Source: Bacteroides fragilis NCTC 9343
GTDB taxonomy: Bacteria; Bacteroidota; Bacteroidia; Bacteroidales; Bacteroidaceae
NCBI RefSeq assembly: GCF_000025985.1
Contig: NC_003228.3
Span: 310,001-374,000, forward strand
Direction: 5' to 3'
DNA: 64,000 nucleotides
The notes beneath the pieces were generated by a model. It was not told where the DNA came from and did not search any database. It saw nothing but the letters and a program-made list of their open reading frames with translations. The position numbers and the translations under genes are program-made. Below are positions 36,086 through 45,162 of this stretch, piece after piece (the first letter of the stretch is position 1; every line of letters starts with the position of its first letter).

Positions 36086-38566
36086 ATGAAGCTTAAACTA
36101 TCGACTCTGTTCTTGGGTGCAGCTGCCATGCTGAGCAGTTGTGGGGCACCGCAGGACGTCAAGAGTGAAAAAAGTGAGATGCGTGCACCGGCCTATCCGT
36201 TGGTGATGATTGACCCTTACACCAGTGCCTGGTCGTTTACGGATAATCTGTATGACGGACCGGTGAAACACTGGACCGGTAAGGACTTCCCGTTCTTGGG
36301 TGTTGCCAAGGTAGACGGACAGATTTACCGTTTCATGGGAACGGAAGAACTTGAGCTGCTTCCGCTGGTTAAGACCTCGGAACAAGGCAGATGGACAGCT
36401 AAGTATACAACAAAGAAACCGGCTGACGGCTGGCAGAATGCCGACTTTAATGATGCGGCATGGAAAGAAGGAGAAGGTGCTTTCGGTACTATGGAGAATG
36501 AAAGTACAGCCAAGACCCAGTGGGGAGAAGAGTATATCTGGATACGCCGTAAAGCGGATATTAAAGACAACCTGCAAGGTAAAAATGTATATCTGGAATA
36601 TTCTCACGACGATGACGCCATCATCTATGTGAATGGCGTGAAGGTGGTGGATACCGGTAACTCGGCTAAAAAACATATGCTTGCCAAACTGCCGGAAGAG
36701 GCTGTGGCCGCACTGAAACAGGGAGAGAACCTGATTGCAATTTACTGTAATAACCGTGTTGCCAACGGTCTGATCGATTGCGGTCTGTTGGTAGAGAAGG
36801 ACAATACACAGAACTTTACTCAGACAGCAGTACAGAAATCGGTAGACGTGCAGGCTATGCAGACCAACTACGAATTTACTTGCGGACCGGTGGACTTGAA
36901 ACTTGCGTTCACTTCACCTCTCTTTATGGATAATCTCGATTTGATGACTCGTCCGGTGAGCTATCTTACCTATGAAGTGGCTTCGAATGACGGAAATAAA
37001 CATAACGTAGAACTGTATTTCGAAGCAGGACCGCAGTGGGCACTCGACCAGCCTCATCAGGAAGCTGTAGCCGAAAGCTTTACAGAAGGTAATTTGCTAT
37101 ACCTCAAGACGGGAAGCCGCAACCAGGAAATATTGGGTAAAAAGGGAGATGATGTCCGCATTGACTGGGGATACTTCTACATGGCTGCCGATAAGGAGAA
37201 CAGTTCATGCGCTACCGGAGAGGGAAAGACCCTAAGAAAGAGTTTCATCGACGGAAAATTGACATCATCCAAGACCGATGGAAGTGACAAGCTGGCACTG
37301 GTTCGCTCACTGGGTGAAACGAAGAAAGCGGAAGGACACTTGCTGCTGGGTTACGATGACTTGTACTCTATTCAGTATTTCGGTGAAAATCTTCGTCCGT
37401 ACTGGAACCGCAATGGAAACGAAACCATTCAGTCACAGTTTGCGAAAGCTGATAAGGAATATGATGCAGTGATGGATAAATGTGCTGCATTCGATGCTAA
37501 CCTGATGAAAGAAGCTACTGAAGTAGGCGGACGTAAGTATGCCGAACTCTGTGCATTGGCTTATCGCCAGGCAATCGCTGCCCACAAATTGGTGGAAGCC
37601 CCCAATAAAGACCTGCTGTTCCTCTCAAAAGAGAACTTCAGCAACGGTTCGATCGGTACGGTGGATATCACTTATCCTTCTGCTCCTTTGTTCCTGGTAT
37701 ACAATCCGGAATTGGCAAAAGGTCTGATGAACCACATCTTCTATTATAGCGAAAGCGGAAAATGGAATAAGCCGTTCGCTGCACATGATGTAGGTACTTA
37801 TCCGTTGGCTAACGGCCAGACATACGGTGGAGATATGCCGATCGAGGAATCGGGAAATATGCTGATCTTGAGTGCAGCCATCGCCATTGTCGAAGGAAAT
37901 GCCGACTATGCGCAGAAACACTGGGATGTATTGACAACCTGGACCGATTATCTGGCTCAATATGGACTCGATCCGGAAAATCAACTTTGTACAGACGACT
38001 TTGCCGGACACTTTGCACACAACGCCAACCTGTCTATCAAAGCCATCCTGGGTGTAGCGTCTTATGGCTATCTGGCCGATAAGCTGGACAAGAAAGAAGT
38101 GGCTGAGAAATATACACAGAAAGCCAAAGAAATGGCTGCCGAATGGGTGAAGATGGCAGACGACGGCGATCACTACCGCCTGACTTTTGACAAGCCCGGA
38201 ACATGGAGCCAGAAATACAATCTGGTATGGGATAAACTGATGAATCTGCAGATATTCCCTGAAACAGTTGCACAGAAAGAGATAGCTTACTATCTTGGCA
38301 AACAGAATCAATATGGATTGCCGCTGGATAACCGTGAAACTTATACCAAGACCGACTGGATTATGTGGACTGCTACACTGGCACCGGACAAAGCTACATT
38401 CGAGAAGTTTATCGATCCGGTTTATCTGTTCATGAACGAGACGACCGATCGCGTGCCGATGTCTGACTGGGTATTTACCGATCGTCCGAACCAGAGAGGT
38501 TTCCAAGCTCGTTCGGTAGTAGGCGGATACTATATCAAGATGCTTGAGAAGAAGTTGAAAAAATAA
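36086..38566 (+). CDS. GtaA-like lipoprotein (DUF5127/DUF4965/DUF1793), second paralog
   Basis: The start is ATG 36086 (MKLKLSTLFLG), giving a lipobox (MLSSC); an in-frame ATG at 36053 overlaps the previous gene by 7 nt. The 826-residue product matches the protein at 15166 along its whole length, including the inserted beta-sandwich (about 95-240; YIWIRRKADI, YLEYSHDDDAIIYVNG) and the family core (GGDMPIEESGNM, CTDDFAGHFAHNANL, SQKYNLVWDKL). This copy is a lipoprotein while the other has an ordinary signal peptide, so they may act in different places. Function is unknown; the name glutaminase comes from a fungal homolog. Two copies in one PUL point to a role in glycan breakdown. Confidence 0.83.
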   Translation: MKLKLSTLFLGAAAMLSSCGAPQDVKSEKSEMRAPAYPLVMIDPYTSAWSFTDNLYDGPVKHWTGKDFPFLGVAKVDGQIYRFMGTEELELLPLVKTSEQGRWTAKYTTKKPADGWQNADFNDAAWKEGEGAFGTMENESTAKTQWGEEYIWIRRKADIKDNLQGKNVYLEYSHDDDAIIYVNGVKVVDTGNSAKKHMLAKLPEEAVAALKQGENLIAIYCNNRVANGLIDCGLLVEKDNTQNFTQTAVQKSVDVQAMQTNYEFTCGPVDLKLAFTSPLFMDNLDLMTRPVSYLTYEVASNDGNKHNVELYFEAGPQWALDQPHQEAVAESFTEGNLLYLKTGSRNQEILGKKGDDVRIDWGYFYMAADKENSSCATGEGKTLRKSFIDGKLTSSKTDGSDKLALVRSLGETKKAEGHLLLGYDDLYSIQYFGENLRPYWNRNGNETIQSQFAKADKEYDAVMDKCAAFDANLMKEATEVGGRKYAELCALAYRQAIAAHKLVEAPNKDLLFLSKENFSNGSIGTVDITYPSAPLFLVYNPELAKGLMNHIFYYSESGKWNKPFAAHDVGTYPLANGQTYGGDMPIEESGNMLILSAAIAIVEGNADYAQKHWDVLTTWTDYLAQYGLDPENQLCTDDFAGHFAHNANLSIKAILGVASYGYLADKLDKKEVAEKYTQKAKEMAAEWVKMADDGDHYRLTFDKPGTWSQKYNLVWDKLMNLQIFPETVAQKEIAYYLGKQNQYGLPLDNRETYTKTDWIMWTATLAPDKATFEKFIDPVYLFMNETTDRVPMSDWVFTDRPNQRGFQARSVVGGYYIKMLEKKLKK

Positions 38567-38574
38567 GATTCTGT

Positions 38575-38662
38575 CCACAGGTTACACGGATTTTCACAGG
38601 TTAATTATTTTCCCATTGATACTGAAGATTAAAAAAACTGTGTTAGTCCGTGTAATCTGTGG
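38575..38662. repeat. Intercistronic inverted repeat of the CACAGAG family
   Basis: The arms 38575-38599 and 38638-38662 share CCACAG-TTACACGGA-T and CACAG. It fills the gap between the GtaA-like gene and GH92. Confidence 0.65.
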
Positions 38663-38684
38663 TGAATTTAAAACTATTAATATC

Positions 38685-40970
38685 ATGAAGAAATTAGCGC
38701 TATTACTTGTTGGCGTATTGGGTACTGCTTTCTGCACTTTTGCAAAGAGCACGACAGAACCGGTGGATTATGTAAGTCCACTGGTCGGTACCCAGTCAAA
38801 GCATGCTTTATCTACCGGAAATACATATCCGGCTATTGCCATGCCTTGGGGAATGAACTTCTGGGTGGCACAAACCGGAAAGATGGGGGATGGATGGGCT
38901 TATACCTATGATGCCGATAAAATCAGGGGATTTAAGCAGACTCACCAGCCCAGCCCGTGGATTAATGACTACGGGCAGTTTGCCATTATGCCTGTTACGG
39001 GAAAGGTCGTGTTCGATCAGGATCAGCGTGCGAGCTGGTTCTCGCATAAAGCTGAGGTTGCCAAACCGTATTATTATAAAGTATATCTGGCCGATCATGA
39101 TGTCACGACCGAAATTGCTCCGACCAGCCGTGCGGCGATGTTTCGTTTCACTTTTCCTGAGAGTAAAGACTCTTATGTAGTGGTAGATGCTTTCGACAAC
39201 GGTTCGTATGTGAAAGTGATTCCGGAAGAGAACAAGATCATCGGCTACACAACCAAGAACAGTGGAGGAGTGCCGGAGAACTTTAAGAATTATTTTGTAC
39301 TGGTGTTCGATAAGCCGTTCACTTTTACCGCAGCAGTTACCAACGGCAACATCCGTCCGGGTGAGCTGGAATCGAAAGATAAACATGCAGGTGGTATCAT
39401 CGGGTTCTCTACACGTCGCGGAGAGACGGTCAACGTACGAGTGGCTTCTTCTTTTATCAGCCCCGAGCAAGCAGAACAGAACTTGAAAGAGCTGGGTAAA
39501 GACAATCTGGAAGCTGTTGCAGCCAAAGGACGCCAGGAATGGAACAAGGTTCTGGGACGTATTGAGGTGGAAGACGATAATACCGATCATCTCCGTACAT
39601 TCTACTCTTGCCTTTATCGTTCGGTACTTTTCCCGAGAAGCTTCTACGAACTGGATGCCAAAGGGAAACCGGTACATTACAGTCCCTACAACGGTAAAGT
39701 GCTGCCGGGATATATGTTTACCGATACCGGTTTCTGGGATACATTCCGCTGCCTGTTCCCGTTCCTCAACCTGATGTATCCTTCGATGAACGAAAAGATG
39801 CAGGAGGGACTGGCAAATACTTACAAGGAAAGCGGATTCCTTCCCGAATGGGCAAGTCCCGGGCACAGGGGCTGTATGGTAGGTAACAATTCCGCTTCAG
39901 TAGTGGCTGATGCCTATCTGAAAGGATTGAAAGGTTACGATATAGAAACTCTTTGGGAAGCTGTGAAACACGGTGCAAATGCTGTTCATCCGCAGGTTTC
40001 GTCTACCGGACGTCTCGGTTATGAATATTACAATCAACTGGGCTACGTACCTTATAATGTAGGCATCAATGAAAATGCCGCCCGTACGCTGGAATATGCT
40101 TATGATGACTGGTGCATCTATCAGTTGGGTAAAGCCTTGAACAAGCCCGAAGAGGAGATAGCCGTTTATGCACAGCGTGCCATGAACTACAAGAACCTGT
40201 ACGATAAAGAGCATAAGCTGATGCGTGGCAAGAATAAGGACGGACAATTTCAGTCACCGTTCAATCCGCTGAAGTGGGGCGATGCCTTCACCGAAGGAAA
40301 CAGTTGGCACTATACCTGGTCTGTATTCCATGATCCTCAGGGACTGATCGACCTGATGGGCGGACAGCAAGGGTTCAATCAGATGATGGATTCTGTCTTT
40401 ATCCTGCCTCCTGTATTTGATGACAGCTATTACGGCGGTGTGATTCACGAAATCCGTGAAATGCAGATTATGAATATGGGACAGTATGCACACGGTAACC
40501 AACCCATCCAGCACATGCTGTATCTGTACAATTACTCGGGACAACCGTGGAAAGCACAGCATTGGATTCGTGAAGTGATGGATAAACTCTATACACCCAA
40601 TGCCGACGGTTATTGCGGTGACGAAGATAACGGACAGACTTCGGCATGGTATGTATTTTCTGCTATGGGATTCTATCCCGTTTGCCCCGGAACGGATCAG
40701 TACGTGATGGGTACGCCGTACTTCAAACAGATGAAGCTGCATCTGGAGAATGGCAAGACCGTGCAGATCAGCGCACCGGGCAATAGCGATGAAAACCGTT
40801 ACATTGCGTCAATGACCGTAAACGGTAAAACATTGACTCGCAACTACCTGACACATAAAGAACTGATGAACGGAGCGAAGATTACGATGAAAATGTCGTC
40901 TACTCCGAACAAACAGCGTGGAGTACGCGAGTCGGATTTCCCGTATTCGTTCTCTAAAGAGGTACGTTGA
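38685..40970 (+). CDS. GH92 alpha-mannosidase
   Basis: The start is ATG 38685 (MKKLALLLVGVLG), giving a signal peptide ending near CTFAKS. The 761-residue protein is a canonical GH92: an N-terminal beta-sandwich (YVSPLVGTQSKHALSTGNTYPAI, PWGMNFW) and a catalytic (alpha/alpha)6 barrel. Glu537 (TEGNSWHYTW) fits the general acid, Asp646 and Asp648 (CGDEDNG) the base region, and His588-Glu589 (IHEIREM) the pair linked to alpha-1,2 specificity in a studied Bacteroides enzyme. GH92 enzymes are calcium-dependent, inverting exo-alpha-mannosidases. It would remove alpha-1,2-mannosyl side chains so that GH125 and GH76 can reach the backbone. Confidence 0.95.
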   Translation: MKKLALLLVGVLGTAFCTFAKSTTEPVDYVSPLVGTQSKHALSTGNTYPAIAMPWGMNFWVAQTGKMGDGWAYTYDADKIRGFKQTHQPSPWINDYGQFAIMPVTGKVVFDQDQRASWFSHKAEVAKPYYYKVYLADHDVTTEIAPTSRAAMFRFTFPESKDSYVVVDAFDNGSYVKVIPEENKIIGYTTKNSGGVPENFKNYFVLVFDKPFTFTAAVTNGNIRPGELESKDKHAGGIIGFSTRRGETVNVRVASSFISPEQAEQNLKELGKDNLEAVAAKGRQEWNKVLGRIEVEDDNTDHLRTFYSCLYRSVLFPRSFYELDAKGKPVHYSPYNGKVLPGYMFTDTGFWDTFRCLFPFLNLMYPSMNEKMQEGLANTYKESGFLPEWASPGHRGCMVGNNSASVVADAYLKGLKGYDIETLWEAVKHGANAVHPQVSSTGRLGYEYYNQLGYVPYNVGINENAARTLEYAYDDWCIYQLGKALNKPEEEIAVYAQRAMNYKNLYDKEHKLMRGKNKDGQFQSPFNPLKWGDAFTEGNSWHYTWSVFHDPQGLIDLMGGQQGFNQMMDSVFILPPVFDDSYYGGVIHEIREMQIMNMGQYAHGNQPIQHMLYLYNYSGQPWKAQHWIREVMDKLYTPNADGYCGDEDNGQTSAWYVFSAMGFYPVCPGTDQYVMGTPYFKQMKLHLENGKTVQISAPGNSDENRYIASMTVNGKTLTRNYLTHKELMNGAKITMKMSSTPNKQRGVRESDFPYSFSKEVR

Positions 40971-41013
40971 GGCTGGACAGAAACAGATTACTTAATAAAA
41001 ACCAATCAAGATT

Positions 41014-42480
41014 ATGCCAGGAAAAAATTCAAAGAAAATGATCGGAGCATGTGTCGTTACTGCGGCACTGCTCTGTGCGCCTTCAGCACTGAAGGCTGAA
41101 GGTATGTTGTCGCATTATACTTGTGTGGCAGATGCTATTCAGAAAGACAACCGTCCGGAACCCGCTAAGCGTCTGTTCCGTTCGCAGGCTGTAGAAAACG
41201 AAATCATACGTGTACAGAAACTGTTGCGTAACTCAAAGCTGGCCTGGATGTTTACCAATTGTTTCCCCAATACACTGGATACCACCGTACACTTCCGCAA
41301 AGGCAAAGACGGCAAACCCGATACTTTTGTATATACAGGAGATATTCATGCCATGTGGCTCCGTGACTCGGGGGCCCAGGTATGGCCTTATGTACAACTG
41401 GCCAATTCCGATCCGGAACTGAAAACGATGCTTGCCGGAGTTATCAACCGCCAGTTTAAATGTATCAATATCGATCCGTATGCCAATGCGTTCAATGATG
41501 GTCCTAAAGGGGGTGAATGGATGAGCGACCTGACGGATATGAAACCTGAGTTGCATGAACGCAAATGGGAGATCGACTCGCTTTGCTATCCGTTGCGCCT
41601 GGCTTATCAGTACTGGAAGACAACAGGGGATGCCAGTATCTTCGATGAAGAATGGATACAGGCAATCACCAACATATTGCGTACTTTTAAGGAACAACAG
41701 CGCAAAGACGGTGTGGGTCCGTATAAGTTCCAACGTAAGACAGAGCGTGCTCTCGATACAGTGACCAACGACGGACTGGGTAATCCGGTGAAACCTGTCG
41801 GACTGATTGTTTCCACTTTCCGTCCTTCGGACGATGCCACGACATTGCAGTATCTGGTTCCGTCCAACTTCTTTGCCGTATCTTCACTCCGCAAGGCAGC
41901 CGAGATACTAACAACCGTGAATAAAAAGACGGCTTTGGCCAATGAATGCAAGGCTTTGGCAAACGAGGTGGAAACAGCCCTGAAGAAATATGCCGTTTAC
42001 AATCATCCCAAATACGGAAAGATTTATGCTTTCGAGGTGGACGGTTTTGGTAACCACATGCTGATGGACGATGCCAACGTTCCGAGCCTGCTGGCAATGC
42101 CTTATCTGGGTGATGTGTCGATTGATGATCCGATTTATCAGAATACCCGCCGTTTTGTATGGAGCCTCGACAATCCTTACTTCTTCAAAGGTAAGGCAGG
42201 CGAGGGCATTGGCGGACCACACATCGGATACGATATGGTATGGCCCATGAGTATCATGATGAAAGCTTTCACCAGCAAGGATGATGCGGAGATCAAGTCG
42301 TGCATCGAGATGCTGATGAATACGGATGCAGGTACAGGCTTCATGCACGAGTCTTTCCATAAAGACAATCCTGAGAAATTTACCCGTGCCTGGTTTGCAT
42401 GGCAGAATACTTTGTTCGGTGAGTTGATCCTGAAACTGGTGAATGAAGGTAAAGTGGATATGCTGAATAGTATACAGTAA
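41014..42480 (+). CDS. GH125 exo-alpha-1,6-mannosidase
   Basis: A 488-residue secreted enzyme (signal peptide ending near SALKAEG). The GH125 (formerly DUF1237) signature is present: [41 protein letters not shown] (Asp188, a likely general acid) and [10 protein letters not shown], whose Glu is a likely base. The [13 protein letters not shown] and [14 protein letters not shown] segments are also typical. GH125 enzymes are inverting exo-alpha-1,6-mannosidases and would finish the backbone fragments made by the GH76 enzymes. It is 43 nt after GH92 in the same operon. Confidence 0.95.
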   Translation: MPGKNSKKMIGACVVTAALLCAPSALKAEGMLSHYTCVADAIQKDNRPEPAKRLFRSQAVENEIIRVQKLLRNSKLAWMFTNCFPNTLDTTVHFRKGKDGKPDTFVYTGDIHAMWLRDSGAQVWPYVQLANSDPELKTMLAGVINRQFKCINIDPYANAFNDGPKGGEWMSDLTDMKPELHERKWEIDSLCYPLRLAYQYWKTTGDASIFDEEWIQAITNILRTFKEQQRKDGVGPYKFQRKTERALDTVTNDGLGNPVKPVGLIVSTFRPSDDATTLQYLVPSNFFAVSSLRKAAEILTTVNKKTALANECKALANEVETALKKYAVYNHPKYGKIYAFEVDGFGNHMLMDDANVPSLLAMPYLGDVSIDDPIYQNTRRFVWSLDNPYFFKGKAGEGIGGPHIGYDMVWPMSIMMKAFTSKDDAEIKSCIEMLMNTDAGTGFMHESFHKDNPEKFTRAWFAWQNTLFGELILKLVNEGKVDMLNSIQ

Positions 42481-42507
42481 GAATATAACGAAACAGAAAT
42501 GAATGAG

Positions 42508-42631
42508 ATTCACCACAGAGTAGCACAGAGTCCCACTGAGTTTTTAGACAGATGAACAAATAAAGAATAGTTTGTCCTTTTGTTCATCTGTCTAAAAACT
42601 CAGTGGGACTCCGTGTCGCTCTGTGGTGAAT
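42508..42631. repeat. Near-perfect 51-bp inverted repeat between GH125 and the epimerase
   Basis: The arms 42508-42558 and 42581-42631 pair at 47 of 51 positions around a 22-nt loop. The outer ends read ATTCACCACAGAG and CTCTGTGGTGAAT, the shared signature of the repeat family in this window. Confidence 0.9.
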
Positions 42632-42652
42632 AAAACTCAAAACAGTTTAATA

Positions 42653-43789
42653 ATGAGAAAATTAGCTATGTGGGCACTGGGTGCCCTCTTTGTAGCCGGT
42701 TGTGCAGAGACAGAAAAGGCTACTACGGATTCCGGTTTGGTAAAGAGCAATTTCCAGACTGAGGTGGGCGGAAAGAAAACCGATTTGTATGTACTCCGTA
42801 ATCAGAACAACATGGAGGTTTGCGTCACTAATTTTGGAGGACGTATTGTTTCGGTAATGGTTCCCGATAAAGAAGGGGTGATGCGTGATGTAGTGTTGGG
42901 CTTCGACTCTATTCAGGATTACATCAGCAAGCCTTCGGACTTCGGTGCCAGCATCGGTCGTTATGCCAATCGCATCAATCAGGGAAAATTTACTTTAGAT
43001 GGAGTTGAATACCAGTTGCCGCGCAATAACTACGGACATTGCCTGCACGGTGGTCCGAAAGGATTCCAATATCAGGTATACGATGCCAAGCAGGTGGGAC
43101 CGCAGGAACTTGAGTTGACTTATCTTTCAAAAGACGGCGAGGAAGGTTTCCCCGGTAATATCACCTGTAAGGTTATTATGAAGCTGACAGATGATAATGC
43201 CATCGATATCAAGTATGAGGCAGAAACGGATAAACCGACCATTGTCAATATGACCAACCACTCTTATTTCAATCTGGACGGAGATGCAGGCAGCAATGCC
43301 GATCATCTGCTGACTATCGACGCCGATGCTTATACTCCCGTGGACAGTACCTTTATGACCAGTGGCGAGATTGTAACAGTGGAAGGTACTCCGATGGACT
43401 TCCGCACACCGACTCCGGTTGGAAAACGCATTAATGATTTCGATTTCGTGCAGTTGAAGAACGGTAATGGTTACGACCATAACTGGGTGTTGAATGCCAA
43501 AGGCGATATTACCCGTAAGGCCGCTACTCTTGAATCACCCAAAACCGGTATCGTACTCGATGTATACACTGACGAACCCGGTATTCAGGTATATGCAGGA
43601 AACTTCCTTGACGGTTCGCTGACCGGAAAGAAAGGTATTACTTACAATCAACGTGCTTCTGTCTGTCTGGAGACTCAAAAGTATCCCGATACTCCGAACA
43701 AACCTGAATGGCCTTCGGCTGTATTGCGTCCGGGTGAAACCTACAATAGTCATTGTATCTTCAAATTCTCGGTAGATAACGGAAAATAA
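42653..43789 (+). CDS. Aldose 1-epimerase (mutarotase), lipoprotein
   Basis: The start is ATG 42653 (MRKLAMWALG), giving a lipobox (FVAGC). The 378-residue protein has the GalM family pattern: FGGRIVSVMVPD, GASIGRYANRI, HCLHGGPKGFQ, the catalytic His in NMTNHSYFNL and the catalytic Glu in CLETQKYPDTPN. Mutarotases interconvert alpha and beta anomers of free sugars. A periplasmic lipoprotein form in a PUL would equilibrate sugars released by the many inverting and retaining hydrolases before import. It is the last gene before a strong terminator, separated from GH125 by the 51-bp inverted repeat. Confidence 0.92.
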   Translation: MRKLAMWALGALFVAGCAETEKATTDSGLVKSNFQTEVGGKKTDLYVLRNQNNMEVCVTNFGGRIVSVMVPDKEGVMRDVVLGFDSIQDYISKPSDFGASIGRYANRINQGKFTLDGVEYQLPRNNYGHCLHGGPKGFQYQVYDAKQVGPQELELTYLSKDGEEGFPGNITCKVIMKLTDDNAIDIKYEAETDKPTIVNMTNHSYFNLDGDAGSNADHLLTIDADAYTPVDSTFMTSGEIVTVEGTPMDFRTPTPVGKRINDFDFVQLKNGNGYDHNWVLNAKGDITRKAATLESPKTGIVLDVYTDEPGIQVYAGNFLDGSLTGKKGITYNQRASVCLETQKYPDTPNKPEWPSAVLRPGETYNSHCIFKFSVDNGK

Positions 43790-43813
43790 CACAAGCGTTT
43801 TTTTAGTTGTATT

Positions 43814-43870
43814 GGCATAAGGAATATAGGGTCTGGCAGATCTGCTTCTATATCCTTATGCCTCTTTTTA
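43814..43870 (+). terminator. Terminator ending the GH76-to-epimerase operon
   Basis: A stem of GGCATAAGG-ATATA with its complement (43814 onward, right arm ending at 43862) is followed by TCTTTTTA. Confidence 0.8.
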
Positions 43871-43892
43871 TATCCTGTTTTTAATTCATATC

Positions 43893-45113
43893 ATGACACA
43901 TACACAAACGATCACACCTAAAAAGCGTATTAATTCGATCGATGCCTTGCGGGGGTTCGCACTGATTGGCATCATGCTCTTGCATTGCATGGAGCGTTTC
44001 GACCTGACTTTAGCTCCGGTTGTGGAGTCTCCTTTCTGGCAGGCAATAGATACGGCAGTATACGATTCACTCTATTTTTTGTTTTCCGGGAAATCATACG
44101 CTATGTTTTCCCTTTTGTTCGGTTTGAGCTTTTTCATGCAGATGGAGTCTCAAGCAGCTAAAGGAGTCGATTTCCGGGGACGCTTCCTCTGGAGGCTTGC
44201 CTTATTGTTCCTGTTTGGCTATATCAACGGATTGGTCTATATGGGAGAGTTTTTTATGGTCTATGCCGTATTAGGAGTCTTCTTGATTCCTCTTTATAAA
44301 GTTCCCACCAGATGGTTGCTGGTGCTATGCGTTTTGCTGTTTCTGCAGATACCGGCAGTCATTAGTTTTGTATCTCTGCTCAGCGACAATGTGGCTAACG
44401 AACCGACTGCTGCGGCAGCCTATATGGACCGGCTTTTTGAAAGGGCGGCCGATGTCTTTATCAATGGATCACTGATGGATGTACTGAGTTTCAATACGTT
44501 CGACGGACAGTCGGCCAAATGCCTGTGGGTATTCAATAATTTCCGTTACCTCCAGTTATTGGGACTGTTTATTGCCGGAATGCTGATCGGGCGTCAGGGT
44601 ATTCACAAAAGTGAGGAAAAGATGGTGAAGTACAGTCGTCTGTTTTTACCTTATTGTCTGGCTTTCTGGGCAGTATTTTATGCTGTTGCCTTCCTGCTTC
44701 CGGTATGGGGAGTGGACGGGTTTGCGTTGCGGGTAGGACAGACTCTTTTCAAGACGTATGGCAATCTGGGACAGATGATGGTTTATTTCTGCGGTTTCAC
44801 TTTGCTGTATTATCGGTATAAGGGGCAGAAAGTGCTCGACCGTATTGCTCCGGTGGGACGAATGAGTGTGACGAACTATATGGCGCAGTCGATAGTCGGA
44901 GTTTCCCTATTCTATGGTTTTGGCGGGAACTTTGCTGTCGAGTTCAACTATTTGCAGAGCTTTTTGCTGGGAGCGGCTTTCTGTGTCATCCAGATTGCTT
45001 ATAGCAATTGGTGGATTAAGAGATTCTACTATGGTCCCATGGAGTGGCTGTGGCGTTCGCTTACCTGGTTTCAGGTGGTGCCGTTGTCAAGGCGTAAAGC
45101 TTCGCTTGGATAA
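43893..45113 (+). CDS. DUF418-type (YeiB-like) inner-membrane protein
   Basis: A 406-residue integral membrane protein with about ten hydrophobic segments. The N-terminal motif RINSIDALRGFALIGIMLLH is typical of the DUF418/YeiB group, related to acyltransferase-3 proteins, and the C-terminal DUF418 part holds APVGRMSVTNYMAQSI and GPMEWLWRSLTW. The biochemical function is unknown in general; transport or acyl transfer has been suggested for relatives. It lies between two parts of the PUL, after a terminator and before a GH43, so membership of the glycan pathway is possible but not shown. Confidence 0.82.
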   Translation: MTHTQTITPKKRINSIDALRGFALIGIMLLHCMERFDLTLAPVVESPFWQAIDTAVYDSLYFLFSGKSYAMFSLLFGLSFFMQMESQAAKGVDFRGRFLWRLALLFLFGYINGLVYMGEFFMVYAVLGVFLIPLYKVPTRWLLVLCVLLFLQIPAVISFVSLLSDNVANEPTAAAAYMDRLFERAADVFINGSLMDVLSFNTFDGQSAKCLWVFNNFRYLQLLGLFIAGMLIGRQGIHKSEEKMVKYSRLFLPYCLAFWAVFYAVAFLLPVWGVDGFALRVGQTLFKTYGNLGQMMVYFCGFTLLYYRYKGQKVLDRIAPVGRMSVTNYMAQSIVGVSLFYGFGGNFAVEFNYLQSFLLGAAFCVIQIAYSNWWIKRFYYGPMEWLWRSLTWFQVVPLSRRKASLG

Positions 45114-45162
45114 TAATGTGTCATATAGGTATATTGGTGATATTTAAAACAGATATTGGCTT

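Noticed and set aside
38808..39866. 352-codon antisense ORF across GH92
   Set aside because: A shadow of a canonical GH92 gene; no promoter or start support.
42508..42631. Possible small RNA or CRISPR-like repeat
   Set aside because: It is one inverted repeat, not an array with spacers, and no promoter box is visible in front of it.
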